DNA of 64,000 nt from Gnetum montanum (GCA_015680685.1 MNCI01037790.1:261473-325472), one strand, 5' to 3'; positions 11,398-25,049 are shown, counted from the stretch's first letter. Numbers and translations: made by a program. Notes: generated by a model not told the origin, from the sequence alone.

Positions 11398-12659
11398 TAA
11401 CTATCCCAACCATGGGATATGTAAGTGGGTCCTCCCCATAGTAGCCACATGCCCTATTTTCCCTTACATAACCTCAACTAAGGAGTTTGTGAACCCCATA
11501 GTTGATTAATGGCCATGAAAAGTTAAGGACTTAATTTGAAAGAATCTACCTAAGCATTTCAACACATCAAACTAAGACATTGAACAATACATGAAAATTG
11601 GAAGTGAGGTGAATGATGGAAAGCATTGATGGAAGAGAGAGAAAGTGAAATGGAGTTCCTAATCATGATCACATGAAGTCCATTATGGATTCTATGGTTA
11701 AATAACTCGATAAAGTTCATCCTTAGTCAAGATCAAAACCAACCACTTTCAATGATTTGCATTGTCAATCTAAGACCAAACCATCCCTCAAGACACAAGA
11801 ATTCCCCAAAAAATCAATTACCATTCCTTATTAGAGAGGAAAAGAGAAGAAAGAAGTGAGAAAGGGCCTTAGATAGAAGGGACCTTTAGGCATAGGTAAC
11901 ATGTCTTTCTAGTCTGATAACCAATGCTTATAGCTTGTTATTTTGTCTAAGAGGTGTGTCTTGAATCCTCATCTTTCTTTTTTTAAAAAAATTTATATTT
12001 TTAAGGATTTTTGGATGGGAACCACACCATGCAAATACTTATTAACTTCTTATTATTGGTTAACATGGAACGGTAAAAAATCCATGAAAAACACTCATAC
12101 ACTCAAGTGAGTAGAAAGGCACTGAGAGCATTGAATCCCCTTGAAGTCACACCTTTTTCAAACCATTTGAATCTTTTCCAAGTTTAAAAACTACCAAGGT
12201 CACAAGTTCCTTAAAGTTTCATTAATGAAAAAGGGACCTCATGTTCCCAAAACAAGAAAGATCATAGAGTTGGTGGATGGGTGGATGATGTGGACTTACT
12301 ACTTTTTCCATGAAAAAGAAACATTGTCTTAGTCATCAATCATCAAAATTCAAAATAGAAACCAAACATTAGTAATCAAAAACATTAAGTATAAATCATT
12401 ATTAGCAATAGCTATAACATCACTGTGTCCTATTAGTAACAAAGCATTTTATTAGAAAATAAGAAGAAAAATTCACCCCAAAATAAAGTAAAATATAAAA
12501 GTAATTGTAAAATATTTAAAAAGGTCAAAATGTACTAATGATGCTATAAAAAAATTATAAAAATAACAAGGTGTAAAACAAAAAGGTATAAAAAAAAAGA
12601 AAGTGTAAAACATAAACTTGTAAAAAAAAAAGGTTCAAAAACTAAGGAGCCACTTTAAT
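11398..12659 (-). other. Element A spacer between accessory ORF and pol (continued)
   Basis: No coding signal is visible. It is collinear, on the minus strand, with the spacers of F (about 47040-48110) and E (about 41940-43100), including the block around GGGAACCACACCATGCAAA followed by a homopolymer-rich stretch at 11965-12010. Confidence 0.65.
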
Positions 12660-13343
12660 TAGTTAGCAGAGATGATTGTCTCCCCTATAAGTAAGTTGAA
12701 AGGAGAAGATTTAAGAAATTGAGCAAGGCTATCCATCTAATGAGGTGTTGTTTACACTAGCTTGCTTTAGCTCATGGAAATGTTTAAGCTATTGTATGTT
12801 GACCAGTTGCTTTTTGTTTGGGCTCTCACATTTGTATATCAACATGGCCTCAGAAGGAAAGGTTTCATAAATGATATAAGGTCCTTTCCACAATATTTAG
12901 AACTTGGTTCATTCTGGAACATGTGTGGGGTTCTAGTAAAGGTCCTTGTCTCTAGGTTTAAATTTGACTTTCCTTATTCTAAGTTCATGGCTTTGTTTGT
13001 TGAATGTTGTATGTACTTCATTCAATGATAGGGCTACCAATCTATTCTCATCTAGCACGTTAAGTTTGATCAATCTTTCTTACTCCTCTAGGCTAAGGTT
13101 AAGATTAAGGTCATATGCTATTGAAAGAGTATGGAACACAAACTAGATAAGAAGAGTTGATAATTTTCCATACACCAGCTCATAAGGAGAGTAGCCTATA
13201 GGAATTTTTAATGTGGAGCGGTAGGCCTAAAAGGCATCATTAATTTTTATGCTCCAGTCTCTCCTATATTTTCTAATCATTCTTATTAAGATCTTGGTGA
13301 TCTCCCTATTGGTAACCTTAGCTTTACCATTGGCTTGGGGGTG
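12660..13343 (-). pseudogene. Element A integrase, C-terminal half
   Basis: On the minus strand, 13343 downward reads the second half of the integrase core, with YHPQANGKAKVTNREI, followed by the C-terminal region seen in C and E. It ends at the pol-end motif near 12672-12684. In the known mechanism, integrase joins the element cDNA to host DNA. The glutamate expected in this block appears as K. The frame has shifts and stops. The upstream half lies at 16150, across the S1 insertion. No chromodomain is seen. Confidence 0.75.
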
Positions 13344-13348
13344 GTAAG

Positions 13349-16144
13349 TGTTGGCGACCATTTGGGACGCGACCACCAACGAGTATCCTCGAACAAGATT
13401 TAGGTGCTTGCTAGTCTCTGGCAACACTAAGGCCCAAATACCTCCAAATAGACTCAGTAGTTAATGTGAGTATGTGTGTGTGCTGTTGCGGCGTGTGATT
13501 GTGAAAAATGAAATGATTGCATTGTCTGTAAACTACAAATGACTTATCTTAGAGAGATTCAGCCAAATTTGCCAAGTGCTCTGAGTTGTTGAGAGTTTCC
13601 TATTTTGTTCAATTGCCTAGTCTACGTGGTCCTTATAATACCTACTTGTAACAAATAAAATTTTGTAAAAAAATCTGAGCACAACTCCATGAATCTACTT
13701 CTAATTTTCCCCAGAGAAAGAGATAGTTCCACAAGAAAACTAGAAATAGAGCAAGATTCGATGGAAAAAGACAGAAAAGAAAGTAGATTTGTGTGGACCT
13801 CAAATATTTGAAGGTAAAATGACACGAGTAAACACTTCCCAATAAAGCTATCCCAAATTCAATAACTTCGAATTGTTCAAACTTCCAAGGCTCAAATAAG
13901 CAATTTCTTCAAGACAATCCTACTATGTTACCAAAAATTTGCTACATAAACTATCATGTACAAGACTCCAGTTTGGCTAGATAATGGACGTCAACAATTG
14001 CATTCAATAGAACCTTCAAAAGAATTGACAATTTTTAATTGAAATACCACAGAGATTCACTTCAAAGGTAAAATGAAGCTATTCTGGTCCCATCAAAATA
14101 CCAAAGATTTTCTGAACCCTCTTGACTACTGAATCGTTCAACGACATGACTACAAATAGAGGCTCTCTTACAACAATCCCAATAGTAGTTCTTATACATT
14201 GTACAATAATAAAATTCACTACTAAAATGTTTTTAAGGCTTTCTAACACAAACACTTCTATGGAAAAATTTTAATAGAAACTTTCCAATCGTGCAACAAG
14301 AACAATAAGAGCAATCTAAAAATCCCAAAATTACTTGCCAAGGATGATACTACCTAAACCAATAGCTAAAAAGTTTAAACAAAATAAAAAATAAAAAACA
14401 TAACTCATAGGACCATGACAAAGAGGCTAAAATCTTTTCTTTAGCAAGTGATCTTACAAGCAATCTTTCACAATTTCTTCTTTACAATGCTCTTCTCCCA
14501 AGACTCGAAGTGTGTCTCCAAGTGAGAGCCCAAGTGCTAGTTAGTAGCCTTTCAAAGTGTGATCCCAATGTCTTCTCCTCCCCCAAAAGTCCCTCTCTTC
14601 TTACCCTTGAAGCCTTTTTATAAGGTTCATAAGGTAGTTACATTCCAAAATATCCTAGCTAACTTTTCTCACAAGTAAGGAGGTTACAACTTACCCATCT
14701 AGTTAGGAGGAAGTTATGTAGTTAGGAAGTTATACATAAAGTTAGGAGGAATTTATGCAAACATTAATATTTGTAAATATAAATTGTAAATATACTATGT
14801 AATGTCATATTACAAATATATTATAAATATTTTAAGATTAATATTGCAAATATTTTATGAGTAGTAACTTATATGTATAATAATGTTTGAAAAATAATGT
14901 TTTAAGAATGTTTTAAGACTTGGAATAATTAAATTAAAGGTAAGTCTTCAGCCAGGTACTTAGAATAATTAAATTAATGGTAAGTTTCAGCAATAGATTA
15001 AACTGCAACTCCAACATCAATTAAAATATCTCTTACTCTAAGGATTCGGTTATACACCTGTTTAGTGTGCCTTCGTGTCTCCTTTGCCGCGTTCAGTGGA
15101 CTGGTATGCGATATCGAATGCATCGGCATCAGGCATTGTTGCTACTTCAGATTGCAGGTTCCAGGAGTGAATAACATTTGTGATTACCACCTAAAATTTT
15201 TTTGAAATGCGTCCATTGGGAAAGCCCAAGTCTATTTAGCAAGGTCGTAGCTAGAAAATCCCTGTAACAGAGTATTGTGAATTACGATGGCGAGCTGAAA
15301 TGCAGATCTATTTTAAAATCCTACGCAATTTCCTGCACCAATCTCTAGAATGGAAATAATTTCAGGCCTAAAAATTTACTTTTCCCATCACTGGCGTTGC
15401 TTTCCTTATGGCCTTCCTGCCCATGGATTTTCTTGCTTTCTGTGCGAACCATTGTAGAAACCCCAAGGGCACGTTCGTACTTTTCAGCGAGGGTTTGGGC
15501 CATTGTGCTATGTTGAAACCCTGGGCCATGATGAAATTGTGGACATGCGCACTATGCTGGAACCCTGGGCCTGCGCACTGTTTTAGAATCTGTGCTGCTT
15601 CGTCAAAAAATTAAAGGGGTGCAGCGCCACGGGCCATGGTTTCAATGAGATTTCTTAACTTTGCCGGAAACCTATCTGCATCTATCTCCACGAAATATCC
15701 AGTGCCTGCATCCATGAACAGTTCTCCATGCCTAAAATTTTATTATGACAAAGACTTTACTGTATGCAGGAACTTCTGTCCATTTTGGACTGCACAACTT
15801 GGAAGATTATCGCTACCACAGTTCTATTTGCCCGCTAGAGTCTCCTTCCCCTTTGTTTTTTTGTGAAAAAAAAATTTAAACGTGGATTATGGATGATGGA
15901 ATTCCTGAACATATTTCTAACAATGAAGAGTTCCTTGCTTATAAATTAATTCACCATTGGCACATTATCTCTTGCAATCTTCTATTTACTGTCCTTCATA
16001 TATGCATTATTTCCACCAATAATATTATGGTCTCCCCTAGATCCCATACCAATAGTATAAAATAACACATTTTCATTCTCCCACTCTTACAATAATGTTT
16101 AGAATGAATCTTACTATTCCATGAAATGGCCAAATGTGCCAATA
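13349..16144 (-). mobile_element. S1: solo-LTR-like insertion (2796 bp) in the element A integrase
   Basis: The target duplication GTAAG is at 13344-13348 and 16145-16149. Deleting the insertion and one copy restores an uninterrupted integrase reading (ETPYHP type). The termini are TGTTGG and CCAATA, inverted repeats if the end was CCAACA. A reversed TATAAAAAGG lies near 14615-14625, suggesting minus orientation. I see no second LTR copy, PBS or recognisable protein inside. Short open frames at 15408-15614 and 15636-15866 match nothing I know. It is probably a solo LTR of a different family, but could be a short non-autonomous element. Confidence 0.7.
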
Positions 16145-16149
16145 GTAAG

Positions 16150-17489
16150 GTGTTTCTAATTTATGTTCAACCCCTTAGCATTACATGAGCTTGCAAAACG
16201 TAACACTTGTAAAATGAGTACCATTGTCAAAAATTAGTGCATGTGGCACTCCAAACCTATTTACAAATTTTTTTTTTATAAATCATGTAGTAGTGGAAGA
16301 TGTAGAGTTAGTGACAACTACTACTTCTACCCATTTAGTACAATAGTCAAAAACAACTATTATGTACACCTTTCCATTTAACATGGGTATGATGGGACCC
16401 ATGAAATCAATGCCCTAGATATTAAAGGGTTCTAGTGGTTGGATTCACTGTTGAGGCCCCTCCATTTGAGAAGTCATCCCAGCATCTCATCAATAGCATT
16501 CACAAGAGTGGATGAATCGGTGGGCATCCCTAAAGATTATTGGCCATTAATACCCTACCATCAAGATCTTATTGTCATGTGTCTTCCTACATAGTGGCTC
16601 CCACAAGGATCCTCATGAGCATCTTGGAGAACATGCAGTTGATCAACATTAGGGACACACTAATGAACCAAGCCATTGGCACACACATTGTAAAGGTGAC
16701 CATTGATTCCATGAAGCATTTGACATGATGAAGAAACTATTATTTCTTCTAATGATCAAAGTCTTATGGAATCTCCTAAGTGAGAAGATAAGTGAGGATG
16801 TCATCATACCATTTTGGTTCAATGGGTACCTGTTCATTTATTGCATTGGCAAAGAGAAGTTCATTAGCAAATTGATCAGAGAGTGGACTCTCCTCCTCTT
16901 TATTTTCCCATCATAACTGAGCCAAGTTATCAGCAACCACATTCTCCATTCCCTTTTAATCTACCATTGTAAGATTGAACTCCTATAAGATAACCAACCA
17001 TCGTATGACATGGGGACTCACCATCAACTTAGTCATGAGGAAGTGAATGGCACTATGATCAATGTGCAAATACCTTATATCCAAGCATATAGTGCCTGAA
17101 TTTCTATAAGGCATACACCACCACCATGAGCTCTTTTTCTATTGTGGTGTAATTGAGTTGTGCATTTACAATGCTTTGTCTTGCGCTGTAGATATAATAA
17201 GGACATTTCTAATCATTCAACTACATAAGCAAAACTCCTAAGGCATAGTTTGATGTGTCCATCATGATGTGAAATGGATGGGACCAATCAAGTGCTCCTG
17301 AATGCTTCTACAAGCTTGTAGAATTGGGGTTTCTACAAGTTTCTCCTTAAGCTACCAGAATGCTTTTTTGCATTCCTTGGTCCATATGAATAGAGCATAT
17401 TTCTTTGTGAGCTCAACTAACATTTTAGAGATCTTAAAGAAATTCTCTATGAATCACTCATAGTAACAAGTGTGTCTAAGGAATGATCA
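16150..17489 (-). pseudogene. Element A pol fragment: end of reverse transcriptase, RNase H, integrase N-terminal half
   Basis: Read from 17489 down. The first part matches the end of reverse transcriptase (in C, the stretch after KDVWSFLGPTSYYQ). Then comes RNase H, ending near 16920. Next is the integrase zinc-binding region around 16540-16720, and the integrase core with KWVEVVVVTNSTSSTT and a GVPHALIFDNGTHFTS-like block near 16210-16340. The core breaks at the S1 insertion. The segment has many TAG stops. Compared with C, protease and the catalytic part of reverse transcriptase are absent: gag sequence joins directly near 17490. Confidence 0.75.
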
Positions 17490-19138
17490 AACATCTTCCT
17501 TCTCCTACGATCATAATCACTACTTTGCTCTTTGGATTCTTCTATAATTTTCAATGCTATTTGGAATTTTTCATCGAAAGATTCCTACATTTTATCCATC
17601 TTGGTCAAAATTTTAGAAATAGATTTGTCAATTGGCAAGGTTTTTCACTGCATCACTTTATCAAGTGGTGCCTCCCCCTCACTATCATAGAATCAGACCT
17701 TCCTTTTTCTGATGGAAGGGTCCCATATATATTCTTCAATACTTTCCTATTTCCTCAATTCACCTTCTCTTTTGCAACCTACTCAACCAACCTTTGAATT
17801 TAATGGACCCTTAGTTCTAATAGTCTACCTTTGGCATAGACTCCAACTGTTCTCCTTGTTTTTGATCAGAGCCCATCTATGATATGGCGAAGCTACTCTC
17901 ATTGAGAATAACCATGGTCAAAACATTTTTGCAAAAGGGAATAATATTTTTCCATGGCTGCATCCAAGGGTTCATGTGTTTCTTATTACTAGCCTTGGAT
18001 TTACTTTCTTAAATTGGACAATCAAGAGTATGCTTAATGTTTGTCACTGAATAGCTCAAGCATCATACTCCATCTACAAATTGATTATAGCTCTAAAGAG
18101 TGGTATCAACTTTTTGCTTCTTTTATGAGTATCTTGGGACAAAAATTAAGGTATTGTAGTTGTTTTCAATATTTTACAAAGGAACAAGCATTGAAAAAGG
18201 CTTGAAGATGGATCTATAGATCTAAGTTATATCCCCTCTTAATTATAGGGATATTATTCATATCCAACCTCTTGATTTTGCTAGCTTTCACATGCCTAGC
18301 TAGAATTTTGACTACCTCTATGATGTTTAGCATGGTTTGGATCACTAGAAAAGGTTCATCATCATCATGATTTCAATGATGCCTATGATATCCTCTACTA
18401 CTCCTTCATTCATGGTGGATCCTTGGATCATTGTCCCATTGTTCAACTTCATCATGGTTTCATCCTTTGTGATTTTAATAAAATTTAGAGGAGGAGGAAG
18501 ATATGTAGATGAAAATAACAAAGAGGGAGGAGGACTACCACCACCATGGTGTTTGCCACCTCCTCTCTACTTATCACAGCCACAATCATTAGCTTTATTA
18601 TCATCACGATACTTTCCTGAGCCCCTGCCTTGACTCCCATTCTTGACGCCACTCTTACCTAAAATAGGATTGTTGATAGTAAACTTTAAATTCAAGTTCA
18701 AGTGCCCTTCATCAAAGTCAAGGGGTAGAGAATTTTCATGTGGAGAACTCCTAGAGGTAGGATCCTCATTATCTTTTTAGTTTAGCAGGAATAAGGGGTT
18801 AGTGAATCAATTCCCCTTCGCAGCTTCATGGTGCTTTTCCTGGTGTCAATATCTATTGTGTTATGTTTTAGTAGGATGGTACTCCCCATCGTCATGGTCC
18901 TACATAACATATTATTTGTGGAGATCCTGGATGCCCAACCTCTTAAGAGTTTGAAGTAGCATCCTAGGAACAAATTGATCAAATGGCAACACAATGTTTC
19001 CCTTCATGTCTCTCCACCATAACTGTTCATTCCGATGCAAGATAAAGGTGAAGTTGATTATAAACTAATCTAGATGAGTGTACACCACTTTGAATTCTTG
19101 GGGCACTAACAGTTTTGATTCATCATGCTTGTGAGAAG
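17490..19138 (-). pseudogene. gag: Element A gag
   Basis: It is collinear with the gag of C (20223 on) and E (37813 on) read on the minus strand. The N-terminus near 19138 is a decayed SSSHK-type start, then YTHLD-FIINFTFILH. The core near 17830-18330 includes a RRTVGVYAKGRL-like block. A low-complexity R/D/H-rich hinge lies in between. The initiation codon is lost at the point where element C inserted. The downstream end stops before the zinc-like motif, at the deletion junction into reverse transcriptase. The remaining frame is heavily broken. Confidence 0.7.
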
Positions 19139-19143
19139 AAGAT

Positions 19144-20059
19144 TGATGAAGTGTCAAAGTGTTGCATCAGCAGGCCTTTGTTGACATGGCCTCATTGACA
19201 GGTCCCCATTGATGGGGCTACATCGATGTAGCATTTACTACATTTATGAGGCCCTATTGACATAGCTCCACAATAAAGTCCATAAATATGCATTCACCCA
19301 TCATGTTTATGGCATGTTTTGTCATAATTGTAGTGGAGCTCTTGTAGTTTTGTCATTTGAAAGTTAGAATATTTTTTTGAGTACCTATAGTAGGAGTTAG
19401 AAAGTATATGGATCTTTATTCAAACACTAACGTACCTAGGCACACAAGTGTGAATAAGCATAAAGATGAGCCTTTTGATCAAACCTTGTAGCTTTTTCAA
19501 TAAATTAATGATTTATTTCTACATTTACCATTTTCATTAATTATGTAATTAATTAAGATAAGTAAGACTTTAATTAATTGACTAATATAGCTAAATAGAT
19601 TAAACACATAAGTACGACTGCCTCAAGTGTAACATCTAGCACTTGGCAATCCTAGTAGTGCTTAGCACTTGGTAATCCTAGTAGTGATTAACACTTGGTA
19701 ACTCAATAGTGTTGTATGCATTTAGGATGTGTACGAAAAGTGGGACCAGATGCTTATGTTAGGAGAGTTAGTTATTAACTAGCAATCAAATTAGTTAAAT
19801 TGGTTAGTAAATTGAGTTTCAACTTGTTATCAATCATAGGCAACTAAAATATAAAATAACAAAATCATGTATCCAAATTACACTTAACCATACAACTAAG
19901 CTTCACATGTGTAGTTGTGAAGACAATGATCATCATAATTAGATTTCACTTTGTAGAACTAGCATACTTAGGAACTTAAGGTCTATGAAATTTGATAGGA
20001 TTGCACGTAAATGCTTGTAATTTGTATGGTTGGCCATAGGGTATACTAGTCGCTCATCA
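19144..20059 (+). repeat. Element C 5' LTR
   Basis: It starts TGATGAAGTGTCAAAG and ends CGCTCATCA. The region upstream of the TATA position (CATAAATATG at 19281-19290) carries repeated palindromic motifs such as TACATCGATGTA. Confidence 0.9.
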
Positions 20060-20060
20060 T

Positions 20061-20078
20061 TGGCACCATTGTCAGGGA
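20061..20078 (+). other. Element C primer-binding site (tRNA-Asp type)
   Basis: TGGCACCATTGTCAGGGA begins one base after the LTR and matches the tRNA-Asp complement at 14 of 18 positions. All differences are transitions. Confidence 0.8.
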
Positions 20079-20222
20079 TCCTTAGTTCATTACATGTGCT
20101 ATTTAGGACTTAGTGAAAAATTATTTAACATTGTTGGAACGAATCCTAAAGTCATATCATACATCAAAACAACCACAAAAATTATAAGAAAGCACACTAC
20201 ATTTCTTGTGTTCTAATATAAG

Positions 20223-22430
20223 ATGTCTTCTTCTCATAAGAGTGATTCTTCGCCCAAGTTTGATGAAGTAAATCAGCAGGTGCCCCAACAATAAAGAGTG
20301 ATAGATGCTCATCTTGATGAGTATGTAGTCAATTTCACCTTCACCCTACACCAAGATGAACAACTATAGTCATGAAACATAGAGGGCAACATTGTGTTGC
20401 CACTCAATTGATCCATTTCTACAATGCTCCATCAAACTCTTATGCGAATGGGCATCCAAGGGCTTCATGTTGAATATGTTGTGCAAGATAATGACACCAG
20501 GGATTATCATCCGACTGATGTACAACTTTTAAGGGATTGATAGCTAGAGTAGCATTATGAGTCTATGAAGGGAAAGTGATCCAATGGTTCCACATTCTTG
20601 ATGTACCAAAAAGATGGTGGACAATCCTTCTCTAGGGATTTTTCACATAGAGAGATTCCTCTCTTTGACTTTGATGAGGAAGGTCAAAACTAGAACTTGT
20701 AGTTCATGATACATAATCCTAATTCTAGCAAGAACTGATCTTATAACAAAGAGAAATCCAAGGAGCAAAGTCATCGCAGGGATGCAAGTAAGCAACATAA
20801 ACATGATTGTGGCCATGACCATCAAAGTAAAGATGGAAGGCACCATGATGATGCTAGTTCTCCTTTCTCTTCATCTTCATTGTCATCTTCTTTCTCTTCT
20901 GGATTTAAGCACAACTATAGGGGATGTAATCGTGATGGAGGTGATTGACAAGATTGAGATGATCGTGGGAACCTTCAGGGAAGTTGAGATCTAGGGCATG
21001 GGCATTCAAGAGAGGCTTGTTACCATGAGAGAAGGGTTAGCAGAGGACATTGTAGTTACCAGGGTCATGGATACGATGAGCCACATAAAGCATGCTAAAC
21101 ATTGCCAAGGCAATGAGACTTCTAATAAGGCATGTGAAAGATAGCATGATCAAGCGGTTGGATATGAACAACATCCTCAAGTTTGAGGGGGATATAACTC
21201 CAATCCACAAAATCATCTTCAAGCTTTTCACGATACCTATGTCTTGTAAACATGGAAAATGATTGGAAAAAGCTTAATTTATTTTCTGAGACACTCATCA
21301 AAGAAGCAGAAAGCTAATATTGGTCCTTGGAGTCGAAATCAATTCATAGATGGAGTACGATGTTTGAACTATTCAACAACAAGTATTAAATGTACTCTTA
21401 AGTGTTCAATCTGAAAAGGCAGATCTAGGATTGGAAGCAAGTAATACATGAGTCCTTGGATGCTGCATGGGTAGATATTGTTCCTTATTACACTGATGCC
21501 CTAGCCATGGTTACTCTCAGTAGGAACAACTTTGTCATATTATAGATGGGCTTTACTCTAAAATGAGAAGAACTCTTGGGATCTACACCCAAGGAAGACT
21601 ATTAGAATTAGGAGTCCATTAGATCCATAGGCTAATTGAGTAGGTAGCAAAAGAAGAAGGAGAGTTGAGAAAATGTAAAAGTGTAGAAGAATACAACTGA
21701 GATCATTTCATTCATAAGAGGAAGTGACAGTGAGAAGGAATCACCACTTGATGAGGTGGTGAATAGAAAAACCTTGCCAATTCAAAAATTTACCTTTGAA
21801 ATTTTGGCTAAAGTAGATTAGTTGGTGAAAGGAAGCTAAACATGCTAATCAAAGGGGTAAGGGCAAGATTGCTATAATAGAGGAAGTCGCAAAAATTGAA
21901 TTAGATGATGATGATGGGTGTGACATCTACCAATATGAACATCCTAAGGAATGTTGCCCCATTGTGTCACACTTACAGGTGTCTAGGATGTATGCTTTGA
22001 ATCCATGACTAGCAAAAAGATAAACACCTAGATGATTATCTTATCCTCAAGGTAATCCCAAGAAGTTCCATTAACAACAACAATATTATCCAAGTGGAAC
22101 TTCACTACAATTGTATGAGTAGTATCAACAATGATAGCAACCACAGTCATGGGTGCTACCACCATTGAGGCAGCAGTATCCTTACAAACAACCAAATCCA
22201 TATGGGTATTGCGTTCAACAAACCTTGTCTCAACATGACTCTTCTAGTTACATTTCTCCTTTCCAACATCACTATTACCCCTTGAATACTATAGAACTCA
22301 TTCTCCACATTCCAAGAGGGATACCAAATTCCATCCTTATCCTTCTCCTCTTCCTGCACTTGTTCCTCAATCCTCAACATAGCTACCACTTGCTCCATGC
22401 ATGTAGGATGAACTTCTAGCCTAACTAAAG
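20223..22430 (+). pseudogene. gag: Element C gag
   Basis: The ATG at 20223 starts MSSSHKSDSSPK, a start also seen in E and F. The gag core lies at about 21130-21560 (IKRLDMNNILKFEGDI, then the YRSLELESIHRWS-like and FNNKY blocks). The zinc-like motif near 21913-21970 reads YQYEHPKECCP, with the cysteine before QY changed to Y. A tail rich in Q, P and Y follows at 22150-22420. Stops, mainly TAG, and frameshifts break the frame. The role in the family is the capsid and nucleocapsid of the virus-like particle. Confidence 0.8.
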
Positions 22431-22583
22431 CAATGTAATGCTACCAGGGCCATCAATTTAAAACCCTACTAAGCACTACTAGCTATAACAATGTAATGCT
22501 TGTAAAAGATCATTTTTTTATCCAATAGCCCTACTAAGCCTTCATCCTCTGCAAACCATTTCATCGGGAGCCCTTCAAACTAA

Positions 22584-23100
22584 ATGTTTCCTAAAATCCA
22601 TATTGATATACTTACTCATGTAGTATTTGATTGGATTTGGGCTGGCAACCTTCCTATGAAATTGGCTGATCTTAGGAGTCCTCTTATCTATTTATACATT
22701 GTTGGAAATGAACCATGTAAAGATTTTCTTGTTTCAAGTTCCAATGTTAACTTGATTTCTCATGAGATGTATACTGCTTGGAACCTACTGCCTCTCAAGA
22801 AGAGTAATATTCAATTGGAACTGGTAGACTAGTCCATTACTATTTCATTGGAACTAGTAAAAGACATTGTGATCATTATTTGTGGGTGGTCTTATCTTGT
22901 CAATTTCATAGTAATCAAGGTTGAGAACTATAAGGAGAACTTCCCAATCATTATGGGAAGGGCATGGCTAAGCATTGTAGATGTAAAATGGGCATTAGAG
23001 ATATTTCTTGGAGATATCTAAGAAAAATGCATTTGAAAAGATCAAGAAGAAGTGAGTTCCATGCATTGCATATAGTGATACAAGGTTCAATTACGTGTAG
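22584..23100 (+). pseudogene. Element C protease region
   Basis: The first open frame (22584-22832) contains LVSSSNVNLISHEMY, where an aspartic protease of this family would have a D-S-G triad. The catalytic aspartate is V here. Downstream comes NFPIIMGRAWLSIVD, the conserved block after the protease flap in all five copies that keep it. In a live element this enzyme cuts the Gag-Pol polyprotein. It follows gag by about 150 bases. Confidence 0.75.
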
Positions 23101-23171
23101 AAACTCTGGTATGTGAAATGAGCATCTATTTTTGCATGCATGTAGTGTTCATAAGAAGTAGATATTAAAAG

Positions 23172-24430
23172 GTGTTTGTATGCGGTAGCCACAAACAAGA
23201 GAGCATCCAATGGCTAATAGCAAATTCGAAAAGCAACACAATGTGCATGCAACCTACTGAGAGCCTAAAATGCATTTATGTCATAGGCATGGATAAACTA
23301 AAGCAAGTTCATCACCAACTCTCTAATAATGAAAATGATGATACTAATTGGGGAGAGTTGGAGATCCCTGAGAATTTCAAGCAAGAGCCCCTAGAGTTAA
23401 AAACTCTACCTGCTAGCCTAGAATATGCATTCTTGAAAAATGGAAAGCCAATCATACTTAATGCCAAATTTTCTCTTAAGCAAAAGAAAAACTGTTGAAA
23501 GTGGTCAATAGATGACCAACAGTCTTTGCCTAGTCATATCTTGAACTCACTAAAATTGATCCATGGATATGCCAACACCACATTTATACTAATCTTTCTA
23601 TGAAGCCAAGGATGCAACCACAATGGCGGTTGAACCCAAAATTGAAGTAGATTGTCAAAGAGAAAATTGAGCAACTCCTCAAGGTAGGGTTCATCTACCC
23701 CATTACGGATAGCAAGTGGTCAGCCCACTTGTGATGGTTCCAAAGAGACATGGAAAATGGTAGGTTTGTGTCAACTTCAAGCCATTAAACATAGCAAAAT
23801 TCAAAGATAATTTTTCATTGTCCTCCATTGATTAAGTGTTGGACACCATATCTAGGCATTGCTATTACAGTTTTTTGGATGGTTATAGTGGCTATAACCA
23901 AATTTGAATTGCACTAAAACACCAAGTGAAAACATTCATGAGTCCCTGAGAAACCTTTGTATATTGCAAGATGCCTTTTGGTCTATGCAATGCTCCTGCC
24001 ACTTTCTAATGCCTGGTCTTAAGCATCTTTTAGTAGCAAATCGATAGTGAAGTGGAAGTCTTTATGAATGACTTCTTCATTTATGGCACTACATTCGAGT
24101 AAGTCTTAGACTGCCTTGAGAAAGTACTGAAAACTAGGTGAAAACAAATCTATGGCTTATTTGGAAAAAGAGCCATCTCATGGTTTAAGATGACATTGTA
24201 TTAGGGCACAAAAATTTGTAGGAAGGGATCGAGGTAGACCCTGAAAAGATAAGGGTCATCCAAGGAATCACCCGTTAACCAAATACTGTAAAAGATGTTT
24301 GGTCATTCCTTGGACCCACTAGTTACTATCAATAATTTATACATAATTTCTCTAAGATTGCAAAATTTTTCATCAAACTGACAAAGAAGGATGATCCATT
24401 TTTTTTCTAACCAAGAAGTGTAAACATGCA
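23172..24430 (+). pseudogene. Element C linker and reverse transcriptase
   Basis: An open stretch at 23172-23498 holds the protease-RT linker and ends in LELKTLPASLEYAFL, the motif typical just before Tat/Athila reverse transcriptase. The polymerase palm follows: a KIEQLLKVGFIYPITDSKW block, then KMPFGLCNAPATF near 23970-24005. The catalytic box at 24061-24072 reads FMND where family members have YxDD, so the first catalytic aspartate is lost. Several TAGs and shifts are present. The enzyme would copy genomic RNA into DNA. Confidence 0.85.
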
Positions 24431-24489
24431 TTTCAATAGCTAAAGGAAAAACTCGTAGAAACTCTAATTCTACTAGCAAAAAATTGGTC

Positions 24490-24855
24490 CAAATCATTCC
24501 ATATCAGATGAATGCATCTAACTACACCTTGGGAGCATTGCTTATGTAGTTAGAAGACCAAAAAAGTACATATTATGTCCACTACATAAGTTGAAGCATT
24601 GTGGATGCGCAACTCAATTCGACCACAAGAAAGAACTGATGGTGCTGGTGTATGCTTTGGAAAAGTTCAAGCACTATGTGCTTGGATATAGAGTGTTTGT
24701 GCACATTGATCATAGTGCCAATTGCTTCCTAATGAACAGGCCAATGATAAGTTCCTATGTCATACAGTGGCTTGTGATCATGTAGGAATTCGATCTCACA
24801 ATGGTAGATCGAAAGGGGACTAAGAATGTGCTTGCTAACCATCTCTCTTAGTTAT
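24490..24855 (+). pseudogene. Element C RNase H
   Basis: The open stretch 24591-24785 holds KKELMVLVYALEKFKHYVLG and HIDHSA, the classic gypsy RNase H blocks. It then reaches VDRKGTKNVLANHLS at about 24800-24850, where live copies have a D in place of the N before HLS. It would degrade the RNA strand after reverse transcription. A TAG breaks the frame at 24783. Confidence 0.85.
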
Positions 24856-25049
24856 GATGGAATGACAAAGAGGAGGAGAGCCCACTCTTTAATCATTTTC
24901 TACATGAACACCTCTTTGTCAGTGCAATTAATGAACATGTGCCCATAGAATCAAAATGGTATGATGTCATCCTCACTTATTCCTCACTCAAGAAATGCCA
25001 CAAGATCTAGACTATAGAATGAAATAATAGTTTCTTCATCGGGTTAAGA

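Noticed and set aside
13349-16144. S1 as a Mutator-like DNA transposon
   Set aside because: At first the flanks suggested a 9-base duplication, but a 5-base GTAAG duplication restores the integrase exactly and the TG...CA-type ends fit an LTR.
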